A stretch of 37,175 nt of DNA from Alistipes sp. GTDB taxonomy: Bacteria > Bacteroidota > Bacteroidia > Bacteroidales > Rikenellaceae. Shown here piece by piece: positions 15,827 to 24,282 of this stretch (position 1 is the stretch's first letter; each line of letters starts with the position of its first letter). The position numbers were made by a program, and so were the translations under genes. Under the pieces are notes generated by a model. That model was not told the origin of the DNA. It worked only from the letters and a program-made list of their open reading frames with translations, and made no database searches. The stretch spans positions 1-37,175 of the forward strand of contig JAFQCA010000016.1 in NCBI GenBank assembly GCA_017399485.1, in the 5' to 3' direction.

Positions 15827-17704
15827 ATGAAAAAAGTAGTCATTGTATTGCTGTGTGGAATGTTTTGTTTGCCGCTAAAGGCGCAAATCGCAGTGAACTC
15901 TTCGGTTGAGAGTGTTAAAATCGGTGGTTATGTAGGTAGCCGCATTGACGATTGTATCGAAAAGCGTGTCAAGGCGCAGGATGTGGAGCACTTGGTTGAG
16001 CCTTTCCGCTCACGCACTGAGTCGCACCGTTGGCAGAGCGAGTTTTGGGGTAAGTGGATTCAGGGCGCAATAGCATCTTATCGCTATACGCGCGATGCTG
16101 AACTCTACGAAATCATCAAGCAGGGTGCCGAGGGTTTGATGGCGACACAAACCCCCGATGGCTACATCGGTAACTACGCCCCCGAATATCAACTCCAACA
16201 GTGGGATGTGTGGGGTAGAAAGTACTCTACGCTCGGTCTGTTGGCGTGGTACGATTTGTCGGGCGATAAGCGAGCCTTGAAGGCTGCGCGTGGTGTTATC
16301 GACCACTTGATGACGCAGGTGGGCCCGCAGGCTACGGCAATCGCTATGACGGGTAACTATTTCGGTATGGCGAGTTGCTCGATATTGGAGCCCGTTGTCT
16401 ATCTATACCAGCGTACCAACGACAAGCGCTATCTGGAGTTTGCAAATTATATCGCCGAGCAATTGAATTCGCCCGAAGGCCCGCAACTGTTGGATAGAGC
16501 CGATAAGCCTGTAGCCCGTCGTTTCCCGCACCCTGAGGTCTGGTGGTCACGCGAGAATGGTCATAAGGCTTATGAGATGATGTCGTGCTATGAGGGTTTG
16601 CTGGAGATGTATAAACTTATGGGCGAGAAGAAGTATCTTGATGCTGTGGAGAAGACCGTCGAGACAATCATCGAGCAGGAGATAAACATCGCAGGTTCTG
16701 GTAGTGCCTTCGAGTGCTGGTATGGCGGCAAGGAGCGCCAGACACAACCTACTTACCATACGATGGAGACTTGTGTGACGTTTACGTGGATGCAACTTTG
16801 CAACCGTCTTTTGCAGGTGACACACAATCCGCAGTTGGCCGACAAGTTGGAGCAGACGATGTATAATGCTTTGATGGCCTCCTTGCGTGCCGATGGTGGT
16901 CAGATTTCGAAGTATAGCCCGTTGGAGGGTGTGCGCTCGGCAGGCGAGGAGCAGTGCGAAATGCATATCAACTGCTGTAATGCCAATGGCCCGCGAGCAT
17001 TTGCCCTGATTCCGCAGGCTATGTATCACGTTCAGAATCAGGAGGCGGGAGATGTGGTCTATGTAAACCTATATGCCCCCTCTGAGGCGACACTTGCTTT
17101 GTCGGGAAAGAAAGCGCCCAAGGTGACACTCTCGCAGAAGACAGATTACCCCGTAGGAGGCCGTATCGAGATAGAGGTTACCCCCGAGAAGGCTGCTACA
17201 TTTATGCTATCGTTGCGTATTCCTATGTGGAGCGCATTGGATAGAGTCAAGGCGACAGTAAACGGCGAGCCGTTGAAGGTCGATGCTTATGGCTGGTTGC
17301 CTATTACGCGAGAGTGGAAAGCGGGTGATAAGATTACGCTCGAATTGGATATGCGTGGTCGCCTTGTCGAGCAGAATAACTATCAGGCTATTCAGCGAGG
17401 CCCCGTAACTCTGGCTCGTGACAGCCGCTTTGGTGATGGCTTTGTGGATGAGACTTCGGTGGTGGAGCATAAGGATGGATATGTGGAACTCACTCCCGTA
17501 GGCAGTGATTTTGCGTGGATGGCCTTTACCGCTCCTATGAAGTTGGGTACCGACCTTGAGGGTAGTTCTGCCATCAAGCAGATACGTATGTGCGATTTTG
17601 GTTCGGCAGGCAATACCTGGGAGCGCAATATACGTTATCGCGTATGGTTGCCCAAGACGCTCAATGTTATGAAGTCTCCTTATGTGCCTTATAATCGTCC
17701 GTAG
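15827..17704 (+). CDS. Exported GH127 (DUF1680) beta-L-arabinofuranosidase-like enzyme
   Basis: A 625-residue exported glycoside hydrolase with signal peptide 1-19 (LKA|Q). The fold is an (alpha/alpha)6 barrel followed by beta-sandwich domains. GH127 enzymes use a Cys nucleophile on a zinc site. The known motifs ETC and CC are seen as E314-T-C316 and C383-C384 (INCCNANGPR), matching Glu338/Cys340 and Cys417/Cys418 of Bifidobacterium HypBA1. It should therefore be an active retaining enzyme, most likely removing beta-L-arabinofuranose from plant glycans; related GH127 members act on other sugars. The ATG at 15827 is preferred over an upstream GTG because it directly precedes the signal peptide. 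Confidence 0.92.
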   Translation: MKKVVIVLLCGMFCLPLKAQIAVNSSVESVKIGGYVGSRIDDCIEKRVKAQDVEHLVEPFRSRTESHRWQSEFWGKWIQGAIASYRYTRDAELYEIIKQGAEGLMATQTPDGYIGNYAPEYQLQQWDVWGRKYSTLGLLAWYDLSGDKRALKAARGVIDHLMTQVGPQATAIAMTGNYFGMASCSILEPVVYLYQRTNDKRYLEFANYIAEQLNSPEGPQLLDRADKPVARRFPHPEVWWSRENGHKAYEMMSCYEGLLEMYKLMGEKKYLDAVEKTVETIIEQEINIAGSGSAFECWYGGKERQTQPTYHTMETCVTFTWMQLCNRLLQVTHNPQLADKLEQTMYNALMASLRADGGQISKYSPLEGVRSAGEEQCEMHINCCNANGPRAFALIPQAMYHVQNQEAGDVVYVNLYAPSEATLALSGKKAPKVTLSQKTDYPVGGRIEIEVTPEKAATFMLSLRIPMWSALDRVKATVNGEPLKVDAYGWLPITREWKAGDKITLELDMRGRLVEQNNYQAIQRGPVTLARDSRFGDGFVDETSVVEHKDGYVELTPVGSDFAWMAFTAPMKLGTDLEGSSAIKQIRMCDFGSAGNTWERNIRYRVWLPKTLNVMKSPYVPYNRP

Positions 17705-17797
17705 AGCGGCTCTTCGCGGCAGATATCGCCATTTTAGTTCTATTTGAGATTTGGGATGTATGTTTGCCGATGGTAAATTATAAACATTGTAGCGGGG

Positions 17798-18478
17798 ATG
17801 AAGATATTGATTGTTGAGGATGATGCTTCGTTGAGTGAGATTATCCATCGAGCACTGGTGGCTGAGGGCTATGTTGTCGAGACGGCATCTACCTTCTTTG
17901 AGGCCGACAGCAAATTGGCGGGATATAGTTATGACTGTATCCTGCTGGATGTTATGTTGCCCGATGGCAGTGGTCTGCATCTGCTGGAGCATCTGCGAGC
18001 ATTGGGTAAGCGCGAGAATGTAATAATCATATCGGCCCGTGACTCTGTTGAAGATAAGGTGGCGGGTTTGGAGTTTGGTGCAGATGATTATCTGCCCAAA
18101 CCATTCCATACGGCGGAGTTGCTGGCTCGCGTGAAGAGCGTTTTGCGTCGCGGACGTACTGCGGGTGAGTTGAGCATCAGTCTGGGAAATGTGGTGCTGA
18201 AGCCCGAAAACAGAGTGGTGACCATCGGCGGCAAGGAGTTGTCGTTGTTGAAAAAGGAGTTCGAGATATTGCTCTATTTTATGCAGCGTCCTTCGCACGT
18301 TATAGATAAAGCCGTCTTGGCTGAGGCCGTATGGGGTGACTATGCCGATGACTCCGACAATTTCCAATTTGTATATGCCCAGATAAAGAATCTGCGTCGC
18401 CGACTCGCCGATGCCGCGGCAACGATTGAGATTGTTGCGGTCTATGGATTTGGTTACAAATTGATTGTAAAAGAGTAG
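17798..18478 (+). CDS. OmpR-family DNA-binding response regulator
   Basis: A 226-residue two-component regulator. Receiver domain: acidic pocket E7-D8-D9, phosphoacceptor D51 in LLDVMLPDGSG and K101 in LPKPFH. The C-terminal winged-helix DNA-binding domain has LSLLKKEFEILLYFM and AVWGDYADDSDNFQFVYAQI, characteristic of the OmpR/PhoB class. It is followed 65 bases later by the histidine kinase gene and then by a PepSY-like gene. Such trios are common in Bacteroidetes. A near-consensus TATGTTTG box lies at 17759-17766. Confidence 0.95.
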   Translation: MKILIVEDDASLSEIIHRALVAEGYVVETASTFFEADSKLAGYSYDCILLDVMLPDGSGLHLLEHLRALGKRENVIIISARDSVEDKVAGLEFGADDYLPKPFHTAELLARVKSVLRRGRTAGELSISLGNVVLKPENRVVTIGGKELSLLKKEFEILLYFMQRPSHVIDKAVLAEAVWGDYADDSDNFQFVYAQIKNLRRRLADAAATIEIVAVYGFGYKLIVKE

Positions 18479-18543
18479 TAGCCCCTTGAGAGTCCTTTTG
18501 AGTGTGAGAGAATAAAAAATGGCAGAATAAAATTGGTTTTACG

Positions 18544-19815
18544 ATGCGCCTCATCTATCGCATAGTAGTTCGTCTTGGTATAGCGCTGTTGATTATAATG
18601 TCGCTGTGGGCCACGCTGTTCTATTATACTATGGTTGATGAGATTCGAGACGAGGCTGATGACTCGCTGGAGGATTACTCTGAACTAATCATAACTCGTG
18701 TTTTGGCAGGTCGTGCATTGCCGCAGGTGGGCGACGGTTCGAACAATAGTTTTACCCTGACTCCCGTAGATGCATCTTATGTTGCCGAGCGACCACACCT
18801 AAAATATGAGGACCACGATTTCTATATAGCCGAGAAGCAGGAGACCGAGCCTGCACGTGTGCTGACGACTATTTTCCACGACCAGCAAGGGCAATATTAT
18901 GAGTTGCGAGTGGCTACTCCCACATTTGAGAAGGTCGATTTGTTTCAATCAATATTATGGTGGGTGGTAGCGTTGTATATTGTGTTGCTGCTTATTACGT
19001 TGGGCGTCACGATGCTTATTTTCTATGGCAATATGCGCCCTATGTATGCGATATTGCGGTGGCTTGACGATTATAAGCCCGGTGTAAAGCCGAGTCCCGT
19101 ACCCATCACCGCCGATGTTAAGGAGTTTGCCCGTTTGGGCCGAGCCCTGCAAGGAGCCGTTGACCGCTCGGAGGAACTTGTCGAGCGTCAATCGCAGTTT
19201 ATAGGTAACGCCTCGCACGAGTTGCAAACCCCGCTGGCCATAATAGGTAATCGTGTAGAGTGGTTGTTGGATGAGGGTAATTTGACAGACGAGCAGGGCG
19301 CGGAGTTGTTCAAGATACAATCTACACTTGCACGTGCCGTACGTCTTAATAAGACCTTGTTGCTCCTGACAAAGATTGAAAATGGTAAATTTCCTGACAG
19401 CGTTCAGGTTGATGTGGCGAGGTTGGTGCAGGATAGCGTAGAGATGTATGGCGAGATTTATGCGTCACGCCAGATGACCGTTCAGGTGGATATTGAGGAT
19501 GATGTGAAAGTCGAGATGAATGAGTCGTTGGCCGCAACGCTTGTGTCGAACCTTATAAAGAATATGTATGTCCATAGCGCTGAGGGTGCTGAAGGACGGG
19601 TTGTCGTCGGTAACAACCAACTCGTTGTCGAAAACGATGGTGAGCAGACTCTGGATAGAGACCGCATATTTGACAGATTCTATCAGGGCTCCAAAAGCAA
19701 AGGCTCAATGGGGCTGGGCTTGCCGTTGGTTGCAGCCGTATGTCGTACATATTCATTGGGCGTAAAGTATCAGTTCAAGGCAGGCCGCCACTGCTTCATC
19801 GTCGATTTTTCTTGA
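18544..19815 (+). CDS. Sensor histidine kinase
   Basis: A 423-residue inner-membrane kinase. Two membrane segments (about 9-29 and 138-161) enclose a periplasmic sensor domain of ~108 residues. The phosphoacceptor H225 lies in GNASHELQTPL (HisKA). The ATPase domain has an N-box with N336 and N340 (VSNLIKN), an F-box DRIFDRFYQG and a G-box SMGLGLPLV; the D-box region is short. It should phosphorylate the response regulator encoded just upstream. The ligand is unknown; the downstream PepSY-like periplasmic protein could modulate the sensor domain (inference). Confidence 0.95.
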   Translation: MRLIYRIVVRLGIALLIIMSLWATLFYYTMVDEIRDEADDSLEDYSELIITRVLAGRALPQVGDGSNNSFTLTPVDASYVAERPHLKYEDHDFYIAEKQETEPARVLTTIFHDQQGQYYELRVATPTFEKVDLFQSILWWVVALYIVLLLITLGVTMLIFYGNMRPMYAILRWLDDYKPGVKPSPVPITADVKEFARLGRALQGAVDRSEELVERQSQFIGNASHELQTPLAIIGNRVEWLLDEGNLTDEQGAELFKIQSTLARAVRLNKTLLLLTKIENGKFPDSVQVDVARLVQDSVEMYGEIYASRQMTVQVDIEDDVKVEMNESLAATLVSNLIKNMYVHSAEGAEGRVVVGNNQLVVENDGEQTLDRDRIFDRFYQGSKSKGSMGLGLPLVAAVCRTYSLGVKYQFKAGRHCFIVDFS

Positions 19816-19967
19816 TTCGAGGATTGTTATCCGACCTTTTCTCGGCTAAAGAGAAGAAAAAATGCAAAAAAAATCTGCAAAAAGCCTATTTTTTTCAAAT
19901 TCGTTTCAATATTGTGTATAATCTTTGTACTGTGAGAAAGAGATAAACATTATAAGGATTTTAGATT

Positions 19968-20405
19968 ATGAAAAAATTAGGTTTAATTATTTCGGCTGTG
20001 TTTTTGACTTTGGGAGTGGCTTGTGCCGATGTTGACCGCCCAATATCAGTTAATGAATTACCCCAGAAGGCTCAAAAATTTTTGAAGGAGCATTTCTCAA
20101 ATCGCGAGGTGTCGTTTGCAAAAGAGGACCCCGAACTACTGCACAAAGAGTATGAGGTGGTGCTGACCGACGGCACGAAGATAGAATTTATGGCTGGTGG
20201 TGAGTGGAAGAGCGTGGATTGTCGTTACGGCTCGGTGCCTGCGGCTATCGTACCAAAGCAGATAAAGGATTATTTGGCGCAGAATTATCCCCAAGCGGTG
20301 GTGCTGGGTATCGATTACGAGCGCAAGCAGTATGAGGTTCGCCTGAATAACCATTTGGAATTGACCTTTGACAAGAATTTCCGTTTGATAGATATTGATG
20401 ATTAA
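19968..20405 (+). CDS. PepSY-like periplasmic protein
   Basis: A 145-residue exported protein. Signal peptide with probable cleavage after ACA (residue ~20). Two PepSY-like repeats follow: residues ~26-85 (LPQKAQKFLKEHF ... KIEFMAGGEWKSVD) and ~88-145 (VPKQIKDYLAQNYP ... LELTFDKNFRLIDID). Each has a helix followed by a beta meander ending in an acidic strand. Members of this group (DUF2874-type) are small periplasmic binders or inhibitors, often next to two-component systems. It lies 152 bases after the kinase gene and ends at a strong terminator. Regulated target unknown. Confidence 0.8.
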   Translation: MKKLGLIISAVFLTLGVACADVDRPISVNELPQKAQKFLKEHFSNREVSFAKEDPELLHKEYEVVLTDGTKIEFMAGGEWKSVDCRYGSVPAAIVPKQIKDYLAQNYPQAVVLGIDYERKQYEVRLNNHLELTFDKNFRLIDIDD

Positions 20406-20469
20406 GACTTGGTTTTAGAATAATATTATTGATGGGTTGTATTTAAGTATTAAAGTGTGTTTAGTGAAG

Positions 20470-20510
20470 GAGGCTGCCGATTTCTAATCGGCAGCCTCTG
20501 GATTTTTATA
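20470..20510. terminator. Terminator between PepSY-like and lactonase genes
   Basis: A perfect 13-base stem GAGGCTGCCGATT/AATCGGCAGCCTC with loop TCT (20470-20498), followed by TGGATTTTTA. It serves the convergent PepSY-like and lactonase genes. Confidence 0.88.
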
Positions 20511-20532
20511 CTTATTCTCTAAATGTAGATTC

Positions 20533-21627
20533 TTATTCACCCCACATCACAAATACAGGCATACTCAATTCTGCCTTGTGAGGTGTGGCCGTAAGCAGGC
20601 CTGTGCGTTTGTCGCGGCTGAATACCTCAATACGGTTGCTGTCGCGCTCGGCGACGATTATGAACTTGCCGTCGGGCGACAGGGTGAAGTTTCGTGGGTG
20701 AATACCCGTATTGATATAGCCTATCTTCTCCAAAAGTCCGCTGCGCTTATCGACGCTGAAAATTGATATGCCATCCTCCTTTAATCGGTTGCTGGCATAG
20801 AGATATTTGCCATCGGGCGAGAGGTGTATATCTGCCGAACCACCACCGCCTACACTATCCGATGCTATCTCTTGCAGTAGGCGAGGCTTTTCGCCGCTGA
20901 TGTCGAATAGGCAGACCGTGCCCGACAATTCGTTCAAGACGTAGGCCTTGTCACCTCGCTTCGAGAATGTCAAATGACGAGGTCCTGAACCGCGTTTGAG
21001 AGATGTACGGGATATTATGTTGCCAGCGTGGTCTATTTGCAGCAGCAAGTCACATCCGAGGTCGGTGATATAGATGCTTTCACTCTTTGTTTGAGGGAAT
21101 ATGCCGTGAACGTGCGAGCGTCGTCCCTCTTCCTTTACGGGATGAGCCGTAGCCGCCGCGAGTGAGCCATCGGTATTGATGCCCATAATGCTGAATGAGC
21201 CGCCCGTATAGTTGGCAGTCAGGGCCTTGCCATCAGCAAGTGCGACATAGCAAGGGGATGCTCCAAATGTCGGTTGGCGGTTGATTAACTCCAACTCTCC
21301 GCTCTCGGCATTATAGCGAAATGCGTTGAGTGCCGAACTAAGGTTATTGCCACCCTCGCTCACAGCATACAGGAATCGTCTGTCGTCAGATAGCGCCATA
21401 AACGATGGATTGTCCACTTCGGCTATCAACTGTGGTTGAGATAACTCGCCCGTTGAGGTGTCGAAATAGCAACGATAGATACCTTGACTCTCTTTGGCTG
21501 TATATGTACCTATGAGCATAGGCAACCGCTTCCCGTTGCCTTGTCGTGCTTGACAAACAACACTTACACCGCAGAGGGCCAACGCGAGAGTTGCAACGAG
21601 GAGTCTATATCGCAATGTGGGGCGCAT
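20533..21627 (-). CDS. Exported lactonase-family beta-propeller (6-phosphogluconolactonase-like)
   Basis: A 364-residue seven-bladed beta-propeller of the YbhE/Pgl type, with repeated motifs such as LSPDGKYLYASNR and LSPDGKFIIVAERDSN, and GSGPRHLTFS, the usual active-site blade motif. An N-terminal hydrophobic segment (~8-26) suggests export, unlike cytoplasmic Pgl of the pentose-phosphate pathway. A periplasmic sugar-lactone hydrolase is therefore more likely than a core-metabolic Pgl; the substrate is not known. It lies 11 bases after the PurF-like gene on the same strand, so the two are probably cotranscribed. Confidence 0.85.
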   Translation of the reverse strand: MRPTLRYRLLVATLALALCGVSVVCQARQGNGKRLPMLIGTYTAKESQGIYRCYFDTSTGELSQPQLIAEVDNPSFMALSDDRRFLYAVSEGGNNLSSALNAFRYNAESGELELINRQPTFGASPCYVALADGKALTANYTGGSFSIMGINTDGSLAAATAHPVKEEGRRSHVHGIFPQTKSESIYITDLGCDLLLQIDHAGNIISRTSLKRGSGPRHLTFSKRGDKAYVLNELSGTVCLFDISGEKPRLLQEIASDSVGGGGSADIHLSPDGKYLYASNRLKEDGISIFSVDKRSGLLEKIGYINTGIHPRNFTLSPDGKFIIVAERDSNRIEVFSRDKRTGLLTATPHKAELSMPVFVMWGE

Positions 21628-21638
21628 AAAGTGTCCGA

Positions 21639-23060
21639 TTATTCGTCGTAACTTGAATTATCCCAGCAGTGGGTACACAAATCCTCCTTCTTAAGGCCGA
21701 TAGCCGCCACCAAATCGTCCAAGCGTTGGAACTTGAGCGTGGTGAGTTGCAGGTGGCGGCACATAATGCTGACCATCTCCTTGTATTTGTCGCTATCGGG
21801 ATTTGCATACTGCTCAAATACCTCGTCAGGGATATTATCGGTACCCTCAATGTCGCGTATCACACGGCGAGCGTAGAGGTCGTATGTGCTGCGAGATGTC
21901 GAGAAATTTAGGAATCGACAAGGGAAAATCAACGGCGGGCAGGCAATACGCATATGTATCTCCTTAACACCTGCATCAAGTAACTTAACTACATTATCCT
22001 TGAGTTGTGTTCCACGCACGATACTGTCGTCCATAAATACAATCTTCTGGTCTTTGGTGAATTTGCTGTTGGGCAACAATTTCATCATTGCTACCAAATC
22101 ACGCATCTTCTGATTCTGTGGCATAAAACTGCGTGGCCACGTGGGAGTATATTTCACGAAGGGGCGCTTGTAGGGGATACCCATCTCGTTAGAGTAACCT
22201 ATGGCGTGGCCTACACCCGAGTCGGGAATACCTGCTGCAAAGTCGGGATGGATATCGGTGTCATATTTGGCCATAGCGGCTCCGCAACGGTAACGACAAT
22301 CCTCTACGTTGATACCCTCGTACCAAGCCGAAGGATAACCGTAGTACACCCACAAGAATGAACAAATCTGCTTGCGCTTGCCTGGTGCTGTTACCTGATG
22401 TATGCCATCGGCTGTGATGCGGACAACCTCGCCAGGACCTAAGTCGCGTACAAACTCATAACCCAAATTGTCGAAACTCGAACTTTCGCTTGCGCATACG
22501 TAACCCTTGTCGCTTTTGCCGATAGTGATAGGCGTACGGCCAAATTTGTCGCGTGCGGCATATATGGCGTGGTCGGTAAGCACCAATATAGAGCAAGAAC
22601 CTTTAATCTTTTTATGCACTAACTCTATGCCGTCCTTTATGGATTTGCCTTGACCGATGAGGATAGCGACCAACTCCGTAGCATTGATTGTTGAGCCCGA
22701 CAACTCGGCAAAGTGGTGTCCTTCAGCGAGCAACTCTTTTGTCAACTCCTCGATGTTGTCGATGCGGGCAACTGTCACAACGGCATAGCGGCCTATGGGT
22801 GTTGTTACAGTTATGGGTTGCGCCTCCTTGTCGGATATGATACCTACGCCCATTGTGGCATCACCGAATTTAGGAAGTTCGCTCTCGAACTTATTACGGA
22901 AGTATCCATCTTCCAATGAGTGAATAGACCTTGTAAAAACACCATCCTTGGCGAAGGCCATACCTGCGCGCTTTGTTCCCAAATGTGAGTGATAATCAGT
23001 GCCGTAGAAAACGTCGTTTACACATTCGTTACGCGATACACAACCAAAAAAACCTGACAT
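21639..23060 (-). CDS. PurF-like protein lacking the glutaminase nucleophile
   Basis: A 473-residue homolog of amidophosphoribosyltransferase. The phosphoribosyltransferase half looks intact: VFMDDSIVRGTQLKD with the PRPP loop at 344-351 and the CGIPDSG-type block as AGIPDSGVG. The N-terminal glutaminase domain is altered: PurF starts Met-Cys with Cys2 as nucleophile, but this protein starts MSGFFG with Ser2. The glutamine-binding RYST/RWAT and HNG motifs are also absent (GVGIISDKEA and VTVARIDN stand there). Other Bacteroidetes carry similar MGGFFG-type proteins beside a normal PurF, as I recall. Likely cytoplasmic; it may use ammonia or serve another phosphoribosyl reaction, which is inference. 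Confidence 0.88.
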   Translation of the reverse strand: MSGFFGCVSRNECVNDVFYGTDYHSHLGTKRAGMAFAKDGVFTRSIHSLEDGYFRNKFESELPKFGDATMGVGIISDKEAQPITVTTPIGRYAVVTVARIDNIEELTKELLAEGHHFAELSGSTINATELVAILIGQGKSIKDGIELVHKKIKGSCSILVLTDHAIYAARDKFGRTPITIGKSDKGYVCASESSSFDNLGYEFVRDLGPGEVVRITADGIHQVTAPGKRKQICSFLWVYYGYPSAWYEGINVEDCRYRCGAAMAKYDTDIHPDFAAGIPDSGVGHAIGYSNEMGIPYKRPFVKYTPTWPRSFMPQNQKMRDLVAMMKLLPNSKFTKDQKIVFMDDSIVRGTQLKDNVVKLLDAGVKEIHMRIACPPLIFPCRFLNFSTSRSTYDLYARRVIRDIEGTDNIPDEVFEQYANPDSDKYKEMVSIMCRHLQLTTLKFQRLDDLVAAIGLKKEDLCTHCWDNSSYDE

Positions 23061-23104
23061 ACTCTATTTTGTGTTAATTATTGTTCAAAATCATTTATAT
23101 CCTG

Positions 23105-23135
23105 CAAAATTACTATTCTATACTGAAATTCCAAG
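23105..23135 (-). promoter_or_regulatory. Probable promoter of the PurF-like gene
   Basis: On the minus strand, TAATTTTG (23105-23112), with CTTG (23132-23135) 19 bases upstream. The -33 part lies inside the 3' end of the restriction enzyme gene. Leader of about 38 bases. It lets the PurF-like gene be expressed apart from the restriction cassette next to it. Confidence 0.55.
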
Positions 23136-23994
23136 ATGAAAATGGCTTTCCATAACTAATTTTTACATCTTGATAAATTAAATCAGCATTTTTCTTTTTA
23201 CATTTTTCAATAAATCCATTATTAAATTTAATCTGCATACGTCCTATCATTCTGTTGTTTAGATAAAACGCTACATATGATGTTTGATATTTTTTTATAA
23301 TAATATCTTGAGCCCTGCTAACCTCTACTGTAGCAGGCTCTGTCTTTAGAGTATAACCGTTCTTATTATATGTTATAACCCAAAATTCAATAGGAGAATC
23401 ACTGTGAAATAATGCACTTAGTAAGTTGGGCTTGTCTGTTATATTTGACCAATTCTCAATGACTGCATCTCGAATTAAATCAATATACTCATCTGTAGTA
23501 GAACTAGGTTTGCGTTTTCTAAACCAATTGTTAATATCTCCATATTTATCACTCATCTCTTTGATATACATATTTGTATATCGGGGTAGTTCTTCTTTTA
23601 ATGTAGATATTTGCAATTCCGATATAAATCGTCGCCCCGTAACATTTAATGAGCAGGTATTGGCATATTTTACCGATATTCCAATTTGTAGATTCTTATC
23701 ATTAGAATCTTTTAAGTGTAGAACAATATCTGATGGCCCAATATTGTCGTTTTGAGTCTCGAATGAAACATCATAAAGCGTTAAACCTCGTGATTCAAGC
23801 GCATCTAATATTTGTTGAATATCGGTATGCTCTATGATGTCGTAAATCTTTGTTTTGTCAAATCGGCTATTAATTGCCTCCAAAACCATCTGCTGCTCAG
23901 CAGTAGATAATAGTTTATAGAATAGAGCGATTTCGTATTCTACTCCCGTGTTGATGTTTTGCCTGATTTCTTGTAGAGTGTAAGGGTATATCAT
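23113..23994 (-). CDS. Putative type II restriction endonuclease
   Basis: A 293-residue, AT-rich gene directly after a controller and a cytosine methyltransferase gene; that position is the main reason to call it a restriction enzyme. A nuclease-like core can be read: P87-S88-D89 (GPSDIVLHL) followed after a loop by ISVK (S107-V-K109), consistent with a PD-(D/E)xK active site in which the acidic residue is replaced or shifted. An early NTGVEYEIALFYKLL helix (E19, E21) is typical of the N-terminal helix of such enzymes. I do not recognise the recognition sequence; it should match the methyltransferase. No signal peptide; cytoplasmic. It ends next to the PurF-like promoter. Confidence 0.75.
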   Translation of the reverse strand: MIYPYTLQEIRQNINTGVEYEIALFYKLLSTAEQQMVLEAINSRFDKTKIYDIIEHTDIQQILDALESRGLTLYDVSFETQNDNIGPSDIVLHLKDSNDKNLQIGISVKYANTCSLNVTGRRFISELQISTLKEELPRYTNMYIKEMSDKYGDINNWFRKRKPSSTTDEYIDLIRDAVIENWSNITDKPNLLSALFHSDSPIEFWVITYNKNGYTLKTEPATVEVSRAQDIIIKKYQTSYVAFYLNNRMIGRMQIKFNNGFIEKCKKKNADLIYQDVKISYGKPFSSWNFSIE

Positions 23995-24006
23995 AACTTA
24001 ACGTGT

Positions 24007-24219
24007 TTACAATGTTATAAGTTCGGCGACTGATATTTTCAGCCCGGTGGCTATTTTTAATAGTGAAAGATATGAAGGATTTCGCTCTCCTCGTTCTAGC
24101 ATCCCTATATAATTTCTATCAACGCCAGCCAATGTGGCTAGTTGAAATTGAGTTAAACCTTTTTCAACTCGCTTAGCCTTTACACATTGCCCTAATTTAA
24201 CAAGTCCTTCTTCTTTCAT
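24007..24219 (-). CDS. XRE-family controller (C) protein of the restriction system
   Basis: A 70-residue helix-turn-helix protein; residues 8-63 form an XRE domain (LTQFQLATLAGVDRNYIGMLERGERNPSYLSLLKIATGL). Size, family and position between methyltransferase and endonuclease genes fit a C protein, which delays endonuclease expression until host DNA is methylated. Its stop is 12 bases from the endonuclease start, so both are cotranscribed. A perfect inverted repeat covers its start codon (24218-24241), a probable autoregulatory C-box. Confidence 0.88.
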   Translation of the reverse strand: MKEEGLVKLGQCVKAKRVEKGLTQFQLATLAGVDRNYIGMLERGERNPSYLSLLKIATGLKISVAELITL

Positions 24220-24241
24220 ACTTAATACCTACAATAAGTAT
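24218..24241 (-). promoter_or_regulatory. Probable C-box operator
   Basis: ATACTTA, ten bases, TAAGTAT: a perfect 7-base inverted repeat that includes the first bases of the controller start codon. It probably binds the controller dimer to autoregulate the C-R transcript. No other operator-like repeat was found in the cassette. Confidence 0.65.
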
Positions 24242-24247
24242 CATTAA

Positions 24248-24282
24248 ATAAAAAAGCATTGCTATTGCAATGCTTTTTTTGT
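24248..24282 (-). terminator. Terminator overlapping the methyltransferase stop codon
   Basis: AAAAAGCATTGC/GCAATGCTTTTT arms with loop TATT. On the minus strand the stem contains the last codons and the TAG of the methyltransferase gene, and the T-run follows at once. It uncouples M from C-R transcription. Confidence 0.82.

Noticed and set aside
17207..18367. Minus-strand open frame of 386 codons opposite GH127 and the response regulator
   Set aside because: It overlaps two clear genes on the other strand, has low-complexity composition (many His, Gln, Arg) and matches no family; long antisense frames are common opposite these genes.
19830..19860. TTTTCTC/GAGAAGAAAA hairpin after the histidine kinase gene
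   Set aside because: It has an A-run rather than a T-run on the coding strand, so it is not a convincing terminator; the PepSY gene may be cotranscribed.
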